From: a virus
DNA length: 46,022 bases
Direction: 5' to 3' (one strand)
IMG/VR virus record: IMGVR_UViG_3300018080_000261
Coordinates: 1 to 46,022 of that record
The translations under genes and the position numbers were made by a program. Shown in pieces: positions 37,018 to 46,012 of the stretch (position 1 is its first letter; each line of letters starts with the position of its first letter). The notes beneath the pieces were generated by a model. That model worked only from the letters and a program-made list of their open reading frames with translations. It had not been told where the DNA came from and did not search any database.

Positions 37018-37584
37018 ATGAAGGAAGTATCATTTGAGGATCGGTGTGAGATATTTAAAGAAGAGTTAGCTTTGATATTGGATGAAAAAATTAGAGAGTT
37101 TACAAAGCTTTGTTTGTTCAAAGCACCAAATTATTTTTTTACTGATTGTCCAGCATCAACAACTGGGAAGTACCACCCTTTAGATGAATTGAGTTGGGAT
37201 GGTACTATTATACATACTAAGAAAGTAGTTACTGAGGCATATGAGTTATGTAGAGGGATGGAGTGTGAGGAATATAGAGATGAAATTTTAGCTGCGTGTA
37301 TAATCCATGATTTAAGGAAGCAAGGCATTAAGAGAACAGGCCATACTGCTAAGAATCATCCAGCATTAGGTGCGGATCTAGTGGATGAGATACAGAAAGA
37401 AACACAGATGTTAGATAGTAAATCTTTTAACATGATAAAAAACTGCGTAGGATATCATTATGGGCCGTGGTCTTCTAAACCGTGGTCTAAACCTACTAAG
37501 GAATATACTAGTGAAGAATATTGTGTATATCTTTCAGATTATATTGCATCTAAAAGAATAAACACAGTACACTATAGGAGGTAG
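37018..37584 (+). CDS. HD-domain phosphohydrolase-like protein, 188 aa
   Basis: IHTKKVVTEA (His about 66), IIHDLRKQG (HD about 97-98), HPALGADLV, GYHYGPW and YLSDYIAS reproduce the H...HD...H...D pattern of HD hydrolases. The substrate could be a nucleotide or second messenger. The 5' ribosome site is a weak GGAATAGGG. Confidence 0.8.
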   Translation: MKEVSFEDRCEIFKEELALILDEKIREFTKLCLFKAPNYFFTDCPASTTGKYHPLDELSWDGTIIHTKKVVTEAYELCRGMECEEYRDEILAACIIHDLRKQGIKRTGHTAKNHPALGADLVDEIQKETQMLDSKSFNMIKNCVGYHYGPWSSKPWSKPTKEYTSEEYCVYLSDYIASKRINTVHYRR

Positions 37585-37589
37585 ATAGG

Positions 37590-37859
37590 ATGGGAGAGCT
37601 GCCAGCTGGAAGTGGACGTAGGTGGGAACCACCAGGAGGATTACAAAAACATAGAGACAAGATACACAGGGAAAGTAAGCAGGCTGACAGTAAGAATTTA
37701 CCGTTTGATTTCTCAAAACCTCCTCGACGTACTAAAAGTATGTGGGCGGAGTGTGAATCATGTGGTTATATTACGACTGTGCCAGTGAATACAGTAGGTA
37801 TGATTTGTAATGAGTGTGGAAAGTATACTTCTGTTAAGGAGGTAGTAGACAGTGGGTGA
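37590..37859 (+). CDS. Zinc-ribbon protein, 89 aa
   Basis: CESC...CNEC near residues 55-76 form a zinc ribbon after a basic N-terminus (GSGRRWEPPGGLQKHRDK). The stop overlaps the next gene's GTG. AGGAGGTAGATAGG precedes ATG. Function unknown. Confidence 0.6.
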   Translation: MGELPAGSGRRWEPPGGLQKHRDKIHRESKQADSKNLPFDFSKPPRRTKSMWAECESCGYITTVPVNTVGMICNECGKYTSVKEVVDSG

Positions 37860-38274
37860 AAATAATAAGAGAGGAAGACCCCTTGGATATAAGCTTAGCG
37901 AGGCAAGCAAGAGAGCGATAGCTGAATCAAAAAAAGGGCAAAGGCATAAGGAAGAAACAAAGGACAAGATTTCTAAATCACTTTTAATTTACTTTAAACA
38001 ATTTAATTTATTAAGCGACGAAATAATTGATAGTTATTGTAGCGTAAGTAATGATAAATTATGTAAGTGGGTGATGGATTCAAAAGCAGGTTTGGATGAG
38101 GCGGAAGATATCTACACAGAGAAAAAACTTCGTAACTTCAGAAGAGTAGAGATTTCTTGTGGTAATGATATAGAAAGATTTTCACACAACGCTACACCAG
38201 AGTTTATGGTTATGTTAAAGCAGTTGCTTAGTAAAATAGATGATGCGGAAAAGATTTTAAAGGAGCTTTTGTAA
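37852..38274 (+). CDS. NUMOD3-like DNA-binding protein, 140 aa, GTG start
   Basis: GRPLGYKLSEASKRAIAESKKGQRHKEETKDKIS (residues 7-40) is like the NUMOD3 DNA-binding repeats of homing endonucleases, but no nuclease domain follows. The rest is helical. Being just upstream of the TerS candidate it may be a packaging helper or a decayed endonuclease. AAGGAGGTAGTAGACA precedes GTG. Confidence 0.55.
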   Translation: MGENNKRGRPLGYKLSEASKRAIAESKKGQRHKEETKDKISKSLLIYFKQFNLLSDEIIDSYCSVSNDKLCKWVMDSKAGLDEAEDIYTEKKLRNFRRVEISCGNDIERFSHNATPEFMVMLKQLLSKIDDAEKILKELL

Positions 38275-38813
38275 TGGGAGGTCCAGGAAGCGGACGTAAA
38301 AAGAAAACGCCGGAAATAAGGGATATGTTAAAGAAAACTATTCCTCTAAGAAAGATGCTGACTGATGATGAGATAGAGATTTATGAAGCTTATGTGAATA
38401 TCTATTTAGACGATTTTGAAGAAAGCGATTTAACGTCTGGTGATATGGATGATATAATGTCCTTAGCTATGAACAGGGTTCTTGAGTTCCGGCTTTTGGA
38501 GAGTAGTAAGGGTGATGCTGATAGGCAGGTAGATATTTCTGCTTCTATAGAAAAGCTAAGAAAGCAGACAGAAAAGATAAAGGAAAACTTATCTTCTAGA
38601 AGGAGAGATAGAATAAATCCTAATGAGTTTAAGGGTTTTTCTATTGTTGATCTTGCGGTGTCATTTGACAAAAAGAAAAAAGATGAGATGTATAGTAAAG
38701 TTAAGAAATTAAAAGAGGAAGAAAAAATAGTTTTAAAGAGCAGAGAAGAATACTCTGGTAATAGGTATGATGTAGATTCAGATGAAAAGAACCTCATGGA
38801 GGGCTTAGAATAG
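38274..38813 (+). CDS. Small terminase subunit candidate, 179 aa
   Basis: The N-terminus MGGPGSGRKKKTPE is common in phage small terminases, and the protein is helical with a basic DNA-binding-like start and coiled coil in the middle. It sits directly before TerL. The ATG shares its first base with the last base of the upstream stop (TAATG). Assignment rests on position and N-terminus. Confidence 0.6.
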   Translation: MGGPGSGRKKKTPEIRDMLKKTIPLRKMLTDDEIEIYEAYVNIYLDDFEESDLTSGDMDDIMSLAMNRVLEFRLLESSKGDADRQVDISASIEKLRKQTEKIKENLSSRRRDRINPNEFKGFSIVDLAVSFDKKKKDEMYSKVKKLKEEEKIVLKSREEYSGNRYDVDSDEKNLMEGLE

Positions 38814-40523
38814 TTGAATAAAAATGACATTAATGTCGATAAACTAATAGATCAAGGTACTGGTCTTGTAGAGTTTTATAGAAATAATCCATGTATAGCT
38901 GCTTATGATTTACTGGGGGTAGATTTAGCGCCTATACAGAGATTAATATTTGAGGATATGTGGTTTAAAAATTACTGTATATCCGTGTGTACTCGTGGGT
39001 TTGGTAAAACTTTTCTTTTGGGTACTTTATCTGTTTTAAGTTGTCTTCTTTACCCTGGGTATAGGGTTGGTTTGATAGCCCCAGTATTCAGGCAGTCCAA
39101 AATGATTTTCTCCGAAGTTGAAAAATTATACTCCAGATCTTCTTTAGTGAGGGAAGCCTGTGAGAAGAAACCTACCAGAGGTTCTGATACCTGTTATTTA
39201 AAATTCAAATCAGTTGGCGCAAAGAATGGATCCTTTATAGAGGCATTACCGTTGGGTGATGGTTCTAAAATCAGAGGGTCTCGTTTCTATTTGATTTGTA
39301 TAGACGAGCTGGCCCAAATCCCAGACAAGGTTCTTGATATGGTAATTCGTCCTATGGCAGCCACTACTTTGGAGCCCATGGAAAATGTTAGGCGGATTGA
39401 AAGACAAAGAAAACTTATAGAGATGGGACTTGCAACAGAAGGTGATTTTGATGATGAAACAGTAAACAAAATGATAATGACATCATCTGGTTATTATAAA
39501 TTTAACCATATGTGGCGCCGTATGAGGGATTATTGGTTACAGATGGAGAAAGATACGGATCTTCTTTCTCAATATGCAGTACACCAAGTACCACATTGGG
39601 ATCTTCCAGAAGGCTTCTTAGATAAAAATAACATCGATGAAGCTCGTCGTGTTATGTCAAATGCGGAGTTTAAAATGGAGTACGAGGCTGCAATGATTTC
39701 GGACTCTGAAGGTTTCTTTAAAGCTTCATTATTAGAAGCATGTACTACAGATAGTGGCTTTCCGCTGGAATTGCGAGGGACTAAAGATGGGCAGTACATT
39801 GTTGGTGTTGACCCAAACCAGGGAGGAGATGCAAGTTGTGGTGTGGTTATTGTTAAATTAGGGCCAATAAATAGAGTGGTAAACGTTTTAGAATTAAAAA
39901 AGAAAACCACACAAGAATTAACTAAGGCTATCCAAGCGATTTGTGATAATTATAACATACTTAGAATTTTTATGGATAAAGGCGGTGGTGGTAAAGCCGT
40001 TTGTGATTTGTTAGAAGAAGGTTATGATGGTAAGGAACCAATCATAGACTTGACTAATGAAGATCATAAAAAATTAAGAGGAAGACATATATTAGAAATG
40101 GTTAATTTTAATCCTGCATGGATTTCTGACGCTAACTTCTCTTCTTTAGCCTTATTGGAAGATAAAAAATTAAGATTTCCAGAACCTCCTACATCTACAT
40201 TAGATGTAGAAGCAAGGATTTATGAGAATATAAATAGAATGAAATCACAGATGTTAAACATAGTGGTTACTCAGACCGGAAGCGGTCTGCTGCATTTTGA
40301 TACACCCAAGAAAGGACAAAACAAGGATTTATATTCTGCATTTATATTAGCAGGATATGGTGTAAGGCTTTTAGCAAGAGAACTTGAGGAGGAGCCAGAT
40401 CCAGTATTACATAATGCTGGTTTAACAAGACCACATGAGTCTAATGCAAGCTGGCAGGCGGTTGGCGGACCAAAGGCAGTAGGAAGACAGTTGGCAATGG
40501 CGGTGTTAACAAAAAACAAATAA
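38814..40523 (+). CDS. terL: Large terminase subunit, 569 aa
   Basis: Walker A RGFGKT (61-66), Walker B FYLICIDELA (about 156-165), then nuclease-domain acids VGVDPNQGG (about 328) and IFMDKGGGG (about 382) with a later DLYSAFILAGYG segment match phage TerL ATPase-nuclease. It cuts and pumps DNA into proheads. The start is TTG, 10 bases after GGAGGG; the frame has no nearer ATG. The stop codon is part of a late promoter-like element. Confidence 0.95.
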   Translation: MNKNDINVDKLIDQGTGLVEFYRNNPCIAAYDLLGVDLAPIQRLIFEDMWFKNYCISVCTRGFGKTFLLGTLSVLSCLLYPGYRVGLIAPVFRQSKMIFSEVEKLYSRSSLVREACEKKPTRGSDTCYLKFKSVGAKNGSFIEALPLGDGSKIRGSRFYLICIDELAQIPDKVLDMVIRPMAATTLEPMENVRRIERQRKLIEMGLATEGDFDDETVNKMIMTSSGYYKFNHMWRRMRDYWLQMEKDTDLLSQYAVHQVPHWDLPEGFLDKNNIDEARRVMSNAEFKMEYEAAMISDSEGFFKASLLEACTTDSGFPLELRGTKDGQYIVGVDPNQGGDASCGVVIVKLGPINRVVNVLELKKKTTQELTKAIQAICDNYNILRIFMDKGGGGKAVCDLLEEGYDGKEPIIDLTNEDHKKLRGRHILEMVNFNPAWISDANFSSLALLEDKKLRFPEPPTSTLDVEARIYENINRMKSQMLNIVVTQTGSGLLHFDTPKKGQNKDLYSAFILAGYGVRLLARELEEEPDPVLHNAGLTRPHESNASWQAVGGPKAVGRQLAMAVLTKNK

Positions 40524-40550
40524 ACTAACCACTATAATATTAGGGCATTA
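40521..40550 (+). promoter_or_regulatory. Late promoter-like element, copy 4
   Basis: TAAACTAACC, AC, TATAATATTAGGGCATTAC. TAA of the element is the stop codon of terL. It precedes holin and the envelope-protein gene. Confidence 0.6.
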
Positions 40551-40574
40551 CAATTAAAATAAGGAGGTGCTTGT

Positions 40575-40814
40575 ATGACAGCGTTAGGTGAGTTTTTAAA
40601 GGGTTATTGGAGACCAATATTAATGGGTATTTTTTGTTTAATTGTATTTAATAACTTCCTGTTTATACCATATTTTAATGTAATTTTTGGTACTAATATT
40701 ATTATTACCTTACCAAGTCAGATGTGGGAAATTTTAAAGATTTGTGTTGGCTTGTATGTAGCTGGAAGAAGTGCTGAGAAGGTGTTTGACACGAGGGCCA
40801 AAATAGGTAAGTAA
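40575..40814 (+). CDS. Holin-like membrane protein, 79 aa
   Basis: YWRPILMGIFCLIVFNNFLF (about 11-30) and two further hydrophobic stretches are followed by GLYVAGRSAEKVF near the C-terminus, the signature of the three-span phage holin family (WRP... and YxxGRSxEK). It would permeabilise the inner membrane and release the M15 endolysin. ATAAGGAGGTGCTTGT precedes ATG. Confidence 0.8.
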   Translation: MTALGEFLKGYWRPILMGIFCLIVFNNFLFIPYFNVIFGTNIIITLPSQMWEILKICVGLYVAGRSAEKVFDTRAKIGK

Positions 40815-40825
40815 GGTAGGGAATT

Positions 40826-41797
40826 ATGACCTTAAGAACTATAGGTAAAATATTTAAGAGTTTGAAATCAGTAGCTATTATAGTTCTGATTATATTTGGC
40901 GTTCTCGCCTTACGTGGTGGAGTTAATGCGTTTTTCAGTAAAATGAGGCATGAAATAGACAGGTCCGTGAGTTCAGAAGTGGCCAATATAAAATCAGCAT
41001 TTGTTGCTTATGATGATAAAGAACTTAAAAAAAGTATTAAGCAGTTACTTAAAGAAGCTGATGCAAGACATGACAAAAGGTATAAGGAGCTTATAGCAAA
41101 GATTAAGAAACAGGATGAGGAAATAGAAGGTATTGGAAAAATAAGTGCAGAGTTTATAGAAAGGTCTAAACCTCCTCAACCAAGCGATCATGAGTATAAA
41201 GTTGGAACAGACAGCCCTCAGGCCCGCGCAACTATAATTATAGATGCAAAAGATACTGATGGTGATGAATTCCCAATAGGTTATGCTCAATACAGACCTA
41301 ATAAAGATAAAGATAAGCGATGGAAACAGGGGGTTAGAGATTTTGGAATAGGAGTAAATGTTATAGAAACACAAACTAAAGATGATGAATGGAAACAGTA
41401 TGTGGATGTGTATGCAACTTCAACACATACGGAAAAAGGAGTACACCCGTTACCTGTTGGAGATGTGAGCTGGACCAGGAAGAAGAGAACCGAAAAAGAA
41501 TGGATGTGGAATCCAAGGATAGCATTTACAGGTGCAGTACTGGAAAGTGATATTATGCCTGGTTTAGACTTAAGCCTTTGGAGTTATGGAAGAACAAAAG
41601 CGGACATGGACTGGAGATTTTTTGGTATAGGTATAGGTGCTACTAGTGATGATTGGTGGGGTTACTTTTTTCCTGTAGAATATAATGTAGCCAACCATCT
41701 ACCATTGGTAAAGAATATATTTATGGGCCCCTTCGTGGGCGCTAACGCAGACGATCAAGAAATAAAATGGGGAGTTGGAGGTTCAGTGCCATTTTAG
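40826..41797 (+). CDS. Envelope-spanning protein candidate (spanin-like), 323 aa
   Basis: Residues 15-35 form a transmembrane helix (VAIIVLIIFGVLALRGG), 60-120 a charged coiled coil (LKKSIKQLLKEADARHDKRYKELIAKIKKQ...), and 130-323 an alternating beta-rich region that ends GVGGSVPF, a terminal Phe with alternating hydrophobics as in outer-membrane barrels. An inner-membrane anchor, periplasmic coil and barrel-like end next to holin suggest a spanin-like function. No known spanin family was recognised. AAGGTAGGGAATT precedes ATG. Confidence 0.55.
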   Translation: MTLRTIGKIFKSLKSVAIIVLIIFGVLALRGGVNAFFSKMRHEIDRSVSSEVANIKSAFVAYDDKELKKSIKQLLKEADARHDKRYKELIAKIKKQDEEIEGIGKISAEFIERSKPPQPSDHEYKVGTDSPQARATIIIDAKDTDGDEFPIGYAQYRPNKDKDKRWKQGVRDFGIGVNVIETQTKDDEWKQYVDVYATSTHTEKGVHPLPVGDVSWTRKKRTEKEWMWNPRIAFTGAVLESDIMPGLDLSLWSYGRTKADMDWRFFGIGIGATSDDWWGYFFPVEYNVANHLPLVKNIFMGPFVGANADDQEIKWGVGGSVPF

Positions 41798-41799
41798 CC

Positions 41800-42435
41800 A
41801 TGGAATATATCGGTAAAAAATTTGGTAGGTTATTAGTTACACGATATAACAATAATAAAGAGCCAGGTAGAATTATGTGTGAATGTGAGTGTGATTGTGG
41901 TAATGTTGTTATAGTGAGAAAAAGTGTATTAAATGATGGAAGGACAAGGAGCTGTGGTTGTTTGCATAGAGAGATTATGCGGAAGGTGTCTGGCGGAAAA
42001 AACAATCCTATGTATGGTAAGAAACATTCGTTAGAAACAAGACTTAAGATATCACAGAATTTACCAGACCGTTCAGGCAGTAATAATGGAAGATGGAATC
42101 CAACTCTTACTGAAGAAGACAGGTTAATGAAGAGAATTACTCCTGAGTATTTGACATGGAGAAATTCAGTGTTTGAAAGAGATGATTACACTTGTGTGTA
42201 TTGTGGAAATATAGGCGGTGATTTAGAGGCTCATCATCTAGAAAGTTATGCTAAAAATCCTGAATTAAGGTTTAATGTGAACAATGGTGTAACTATGTGT
42301 GTGAAACATCATAGAAAATTTCATAATAAATATGGATGTATAGGTAATACTACAGAACAATTTTTAACTTTTATAGGAGGTAATACATTATGGCACCTTC
42401 CAAAGAGGATGATTATACAAGATACAGAACTATAG
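41800..42435 (+). CDS. HNH homing endonuclease with NUMOD3 motif, 211 aa
   Basis: GKKFGRLLVTRY...CDCGN...SCGCL at the N-terminus is a small zinc-binding DNA-recognition domain common in phage HNH genes. NPMYGKKHSLETRLKIS is a NUMOD3 element. CVYCG...LEAHHLESYAKN...NNGVTMCVKHHRKFH is a complete HNH domain. It starts two bases after the previous gene without a ribosome site, or at an ATG at 41767 inside that gene. Its 3' end overlaps the next gene by 46 bp. A free-standing mobile element by family. Confidence 0.88.
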   Translation: MEYIGKKFGRLLVTRYNNNKEPGRIMCECECDCGNVVIVRKSVLNDGRTRSCGCLHREIMRKVSGGKNNPMYGKKHSLETRLKISQNLPDRSGSNNGRWNPTLTEEDRLMKRITPEYLTWRNSVFERDDYTCVYCGNIGGDLEAHHLESYAKNPELRFNVNNGVTMCVKHHRKFHNKYGCIGNTTEQFLTFIGGNTLWHLPKRMIIQDTEL

Positions 42436-42557
42436 ATAAACTCAATCCACCTTATGAAATAGAAGATATTATAGGAAGGAAAGATCCTACGTATATAGCA
42501 GCAGTTGAATCAACTCCGACTGTTTCTGGTACAACGCTTAGAACTAATTACCGATAA
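42390..42557 (+). CDS. Small protein before the portal gene, 55 aa
   Basis: ATAGGAGGTAATACATT precedes ATG inside the HNH gene. The product (MAPSKEDDYTRYRTIDKLNPPYEIED...) is polar and Thr/Pro-rich. It is probably an original late gene into whose upstream gap the HNH gene inserted. Function unknown. Confidence 0.6.
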   Translation: MAPSKEDDYTRYRTIDKLNPPYEIEDIIGRKDPTYIAAVESTPTVSGTTLRTNYR

Positions 42558-42571
42558 GGAGAAGGAATTAA

Positions 42572-44362
42572 ATGAGAAAAGATACTCTGAAAAAAGTTAC
42601 TGCGGATCTTAAGGAAAAATATCCTGATGTAGGAATTAGAGCTATAGAAGTAGATGATAAGTCTGGAAAAGCTGCGTTCTATTTAACTCCTACTCAGAAA
42701 TCATTGGCATTTTTGCCACAGGAAAAGGCAGCTGTAATAACAAGAGACGCGGTAACAAGACAAACATTAGATTTAATTAAGAAAGATCCATTCACAGAGG
42801 AGCCAAGAGAATCATATAAACGTGCTATAAAGTATTATTACACAGACCCGGATGTTGGGTCTGTAACAAATTTTTTGTCCAACATAGCATCAAAAGGATT
42901 TGAGAATGATATAGACGATCCTAAAATAAAAAACTTCTATGATGTTTGGGCATTTGATGTTGGTTTTGTTGAACTCTTGGAATGGATTTATTTAGATTTT
43001 TTTAGGGTTGGGCATGTTTATACATATAAAACAATAGCGAAATATGAACCAAGAGTATCATATCTTTCACCCATTCCAGGAAAGAAACTAAATAACGGTA
43101 AACCAAAGAAAACTACTGGAAAGGAAGCTGCTGCTAAGAAAAACATTTGGTCTAAAGGGCATCTACCTGTAGCTTATACAGTTTTAAATCCTACGTTAGT
43201 TGAGATAGAGGGTAGTTTACTATTTGATAAATACAAGATAACACTTCAAATTTCTCCGGAATTAACTACTATGATAAAGAAACCTGCTGGTGAATTAACA
43301 ATGGAGGAGAAGGAGTTAATTAAAATGTTACCTTCTGATTTAAAGAAAGCTGCAGAAAAAGGAGGTACAATTGATTTAGATCATAGATTAGTAAATGCTA
43401 TAACGTATAGAAAACAACCTTATGAAAAATATGCAAGGCCTAGATCGCTGAGAGTGTTTGATACTATTGATTATAAAACAGCTTTACGTCAGGCTGATCT
43501 AAGCACATTAGATGGTATTACAAATTATATTTTAAAAATTACAATAGGTTCAGACGAATATCCTGTTACAACACAAGCAGAATTAGAGGCTGTAGCACAG
43601 CTTTTTAATACTCCCTCCAAAAGTTTTGACGTCGTTTGGAATCACACACTACAAATCGAGAAGATAGTATCTCCTGAAATACAGGCCATTCTCGGCCAAG
43701 AAAAGTATGCTCAGGTCAATGATGATATGCAGATAGGTTTGGCAGTGTCGAGAGCATTTTTGGATGGTGGTGGTAAAATAAATCAAGCTGAAGCTGGTTT
43801 GTTGGTGAAGGGTGTAATAGAAGAAATTAATTATGCCAGAAGACAAGTAACCAAATGGATTTATGATGAATACAGACAAATTGCTGAAGTTATGGGTTTT
43901 GACAGGTTTCCTAAGATTAGATGGGACGAAGGTGTATTAAGAGATATTATTCTATACATGTCAACAATCTCATCCTTAGTAGATAGAAGAATGTTAAGTT
44001 ATAAGACAGCTCTGGAAGCTCTTGGCTTTGACTATCCTAATGAATTACAAAGTATGACAGATGAGCTTCCTTTAGTAAAGAAAGGAACGTTTGGTATATT
44101 AGGTTCACCTTGGCAGCAGTCTAAGGGTACTGTTCAGACTACCCAGAGGACACCGAAGAAAACTCCTTCTGAAGGACGGCCTGATGGTAAGCCTGCTAAG
44201 AAAAAAGAGCCAGTAACTGAACCAAATAAAAAACTAAAAACAACAACTAAAAAACCAACAAAACAGTCTGCTGCTAATTTAGGTGACTTAGTTAAAGGAA
44301 TGTCTCCTGAGGATTTTATAGAATTTTTGACATATTTAAACAACGTTAGAAATTCTGAATAA
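42572..44362 (+). CDS. Portal protein, 596 aa
   Basis: Position between terminase and prohead protease, length and content (YYYTDPDVGSVTNFLSNIASKGFE, VGHVYTYKTIAKYEPRVSYLSPIPG, then a long helical stem region and a Lys/Thr/Pro-rich tail) fit a phage portal, the dodecameric DNA entry channel. The family is diverged and a search would be needed to name it. TAAGGAGAAGGAATTAA precedes ATG. The stop codon lies in a late promoter-like element. Confidence 0.8.
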   Translation: MRKDTLKKVTADLKEKYPDVGIRAIEVDDKSGKAAFYLTPTQKSLAFLPQEKAAVITRDAVTRQTLDLIKKDPFTEEPRESYKRAIKYYYTDPDVGSVTNFLSNIASKGFENDIDDPKIKNFYDVWAFDVGFVELLEWIYLDFFRVGHVYTYKTIAKYEPRVSYLSPIPGKKLNNGKPKKTTGKEAAAKKNIWSKGHLPVAYTVLNPTLVEIEGSLLFDKYKITLQISPELTTMIKKPAGELTMEEKELIKMLPSDLKKAAEKGGTIDLDHRLVNAITYRKQPYEKYARPRSLRVFDTIDYKTALRQADLSTLDGITNYILKITIGSDEYPVTTQAELEAVAQLFNTPSKSFDVVWNHTLQIEKIVSPEIQAILGQEKYAQVNDDMQIGLAVSRAFLDGGGKINQAEAGLLVKGVIEEINYARRQVTKWIYDEYRQIAEVMGFDRFPKIRWDEGVLRDIILYMSTISSLVDRRMLSYKTALEALGFDYPNELQSMTDELPLVKKGTFGILGSPWQQSKGTVQTTQRTPKKTPSEGRPDGKPAKKKEPVTEPNKKLKTTTKKPTKQSAANLGDLVKGMSPEDFIEFLTYLNNVRNSE

Positions 44363-44390
44363 ACTAACCTATATAATAGTAGACCATCAT
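44360..44390 (+). promoter_or_regulatory. Late promoter-like element, copy 5
   Basis: TAAACTAACC, TA, TATAATAGTAG, ACCATCAT. The TAA is the portal stop codon. It precedes the prohead protease and head genes. Confidence 0.6.
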
Positions 44391-44420
44391 TATTTTTGAA
44401 ATAATTTAAGGAGGTTTAAA

Positions 44421-45566
44421 GTGAACGCTAAACACAAATTTTATTTGGAAGCTGATATAAAGCTAGAAAAGGAAACTAAAGCACTTAGAGAAAGAGCCTC
44501 TTCTATTATAAACTTACCAGATAAAAAAGATAAACAACCGGATCTCTTATATTTTTCTGCTATTTTCGTATCCTCAGGTGAAAATCTAAATCATGCATTC
44601 TTCCTACCCTCGGAATTAGTTCTTGCAGAGGGCACAATCAAAAACAAAGCACTAGATGTTGAACACAAAGAAAGCGACATAATAGGTCATTTGTATGATC
44701 GTGCTTATATGGATAAAGATGGAACTCCGTTGAGTATGGCAGAATTATCTTCCACTAAATCAGAGCAACTAGATAAAAAAGATGTACACATAGCTATTGC
44801 TGGAATAATTTATAAATCAAGATTTCCAAATGTAGCTGAAGAAGTAGCTTCTGGTGAATGGAAGGTAAGTATGGAAGCTTATTATCAAGACTATGATATT
44901 AAAGTTGGTGATTTGATAGTGAGCAGGAAAGAAGCAGATGCACTAGGATTAACTTCTGAGAATAGCGATGTGTTTGGTAAACTGGCAAAGGTTATAAAAA
45001 ACAAAAAAGAGATAGCTAAAGGAAAATTGGCTAGGGTGTTGAGAGGTATTGTTTTTTCTGGTTGTGGTATAGTGAAGCATCCAGCTAATCCACCATCTGT
45101 AATTCTTGAGACAGCTCATAATAAGGAGGATGACGAAGTGACTGACGAAATCATATTAAATTACGATGAGCTAGATACGGACGACAATAATGTAACCTCT
45201 ATAGATACAGAGGAGACAGATGAAAAAACAGGTGTGTTGGAACACAAGGATACTTCGGACGTTAACAACGATTCAACAGGCATTTGTGTAAGTTTTAAAA
45301 GATGGGTTCATGAAGGGACGTACAAAGGTCCTAATACTAAAGTATTGCATGAGGATTGGTGCTCTCTCTTTGAACAATCATGTACTTCTTTTTCTCGTGA
45401 CACTGAGGATCCAAAGTGTTTGCGTAATGTAGCATATAAGAATGCTAAAACATATGCTAATAAGCTGTATGAGAAAAAGAAAACAGCTGACTTGAGAGAT
45501 GGATTAGTTTCTAATCTTGTTGCTGTTCTTGAGAAGGCAACGAAATACATTAAAAGGAGGATGTAG
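44421..45566 (+). CDS. Prohead maturation protease, 381 aa, GTG start
   Basis: LDVEHKESDIIGHLYD (His82) and GEWKVSMEAYY (Ser150) correspond to the His and Ser of assemblin-fold prohead proteases (T4 gp21 type), and GIVFSGCGIVKHPANPPSVI (about 215-235) is the conserved domain end. The C-terminal 140 residues are acidic and then basic and may be a scaffold-like or inhibitory tail. It would cleave scaffold and capsid termini. AAGGAGGTTTAAA precedes GTG. Confidence 0.85.
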   Translation: MNAKHKFYLEADIKLEKETKALRERASSIINLPDKKDKQPDLLYFSAIFVSSGENLNHAFFLPSELVLAEGTIKNKALDVEHKESDIIGHLYDRAYMDKDGTPLSMAELSSTKSEQLDKKDVHIAIAGIIYKSRFPNVAEEVASGEWKVSMEAYYQDYDIKVGDLIVSRKEADALGLTSENSDVFGKLAKVIKNKKEIAKGKLARVLRGIVFSGCGIVKHPANPPSVILETAHNKEDDEVTDEIILNYDELDTDDNNVTSIDTEETDEKTGVLEHKDTSDVNNDSTGICVSFKRWVHEGTYKGPNTKVLHEDWCSLFEQSCTSFSRDTEDPKCLRNVAYKNAKTYANKLYEKKKTADLRDGLVSNLVAVLEKATKYIKRRM

Positions 45567-45569
45567 GTT

Positions 45570-45989
45570 ATGCCCCAACTTGGTCAAGCATTAACTGGTT
45601 TTAGGAAGAGTACGCCTAAGGTTTGTAAAGTAATGGCCGATGACGGTGATAAACTGCTTTATAAATTTGTGGGCAACAACCACGCATATCCATTCATTTG
45701 GGCAGAAACTGTAACTCACTCAGGAACAGCTACAGTCATTGTAGCCAGTGGTACAAAGTGGCACGGGTTTGATGTAGCTGATATGAACGTTACAGCCACC
45801 CCAATAGAGGATCCTGGGGCGGTTAGATATTGGATCGATAAGGATACTGCAGCTGAAACTGTAAGTATTAAGTCATCTGCTGGAATGAGTAATGTGGATT
45901 TTGACGTGAAGATTATGATGGGCAATGACCCAGACGTGTCTGTAATTAAGACAAGAGGTAACAGAGGAGCGGCACAATCGCTTCCGTAA
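45570..45989 (+). CDS. Head protein candidate, 139 aa
   Basis: AAAAGGAGGATGTAGGTT precedes ATG. A beta-rich protein (KLLYKFVGNNHAYPFIWAETVTHSG...IVASGTKWHGFDVADMNVTATP) right after the prohead protease. Place and beta content fit a capsid decoration or head-stabilising protein. The major capsid gene is expected beyond the window. Confidence 0.6.
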   Translation: MPQLGQALTGFRKSTPKVCKVMADDGDKLLYKFVGNNHAYPFIWAETVTHSGTATVIVASGTKWHGFDVADMNVTATPIEDPGAVRYWIDKDTAAETVSIKSSAGMSNVDFDVKIMMGNDPDVSVIKTRGNRGAAQSLP

Positions 45990-46012
45990 TTAGATTTATT
46001 TAAGGTAGAAGG

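Noticed and set aside
37852-38274. Full homing endonuclease
   Set aside because: Only a NUMOD3-like N-terminus; no HNH or GIY-YIG catalytic motif follows.
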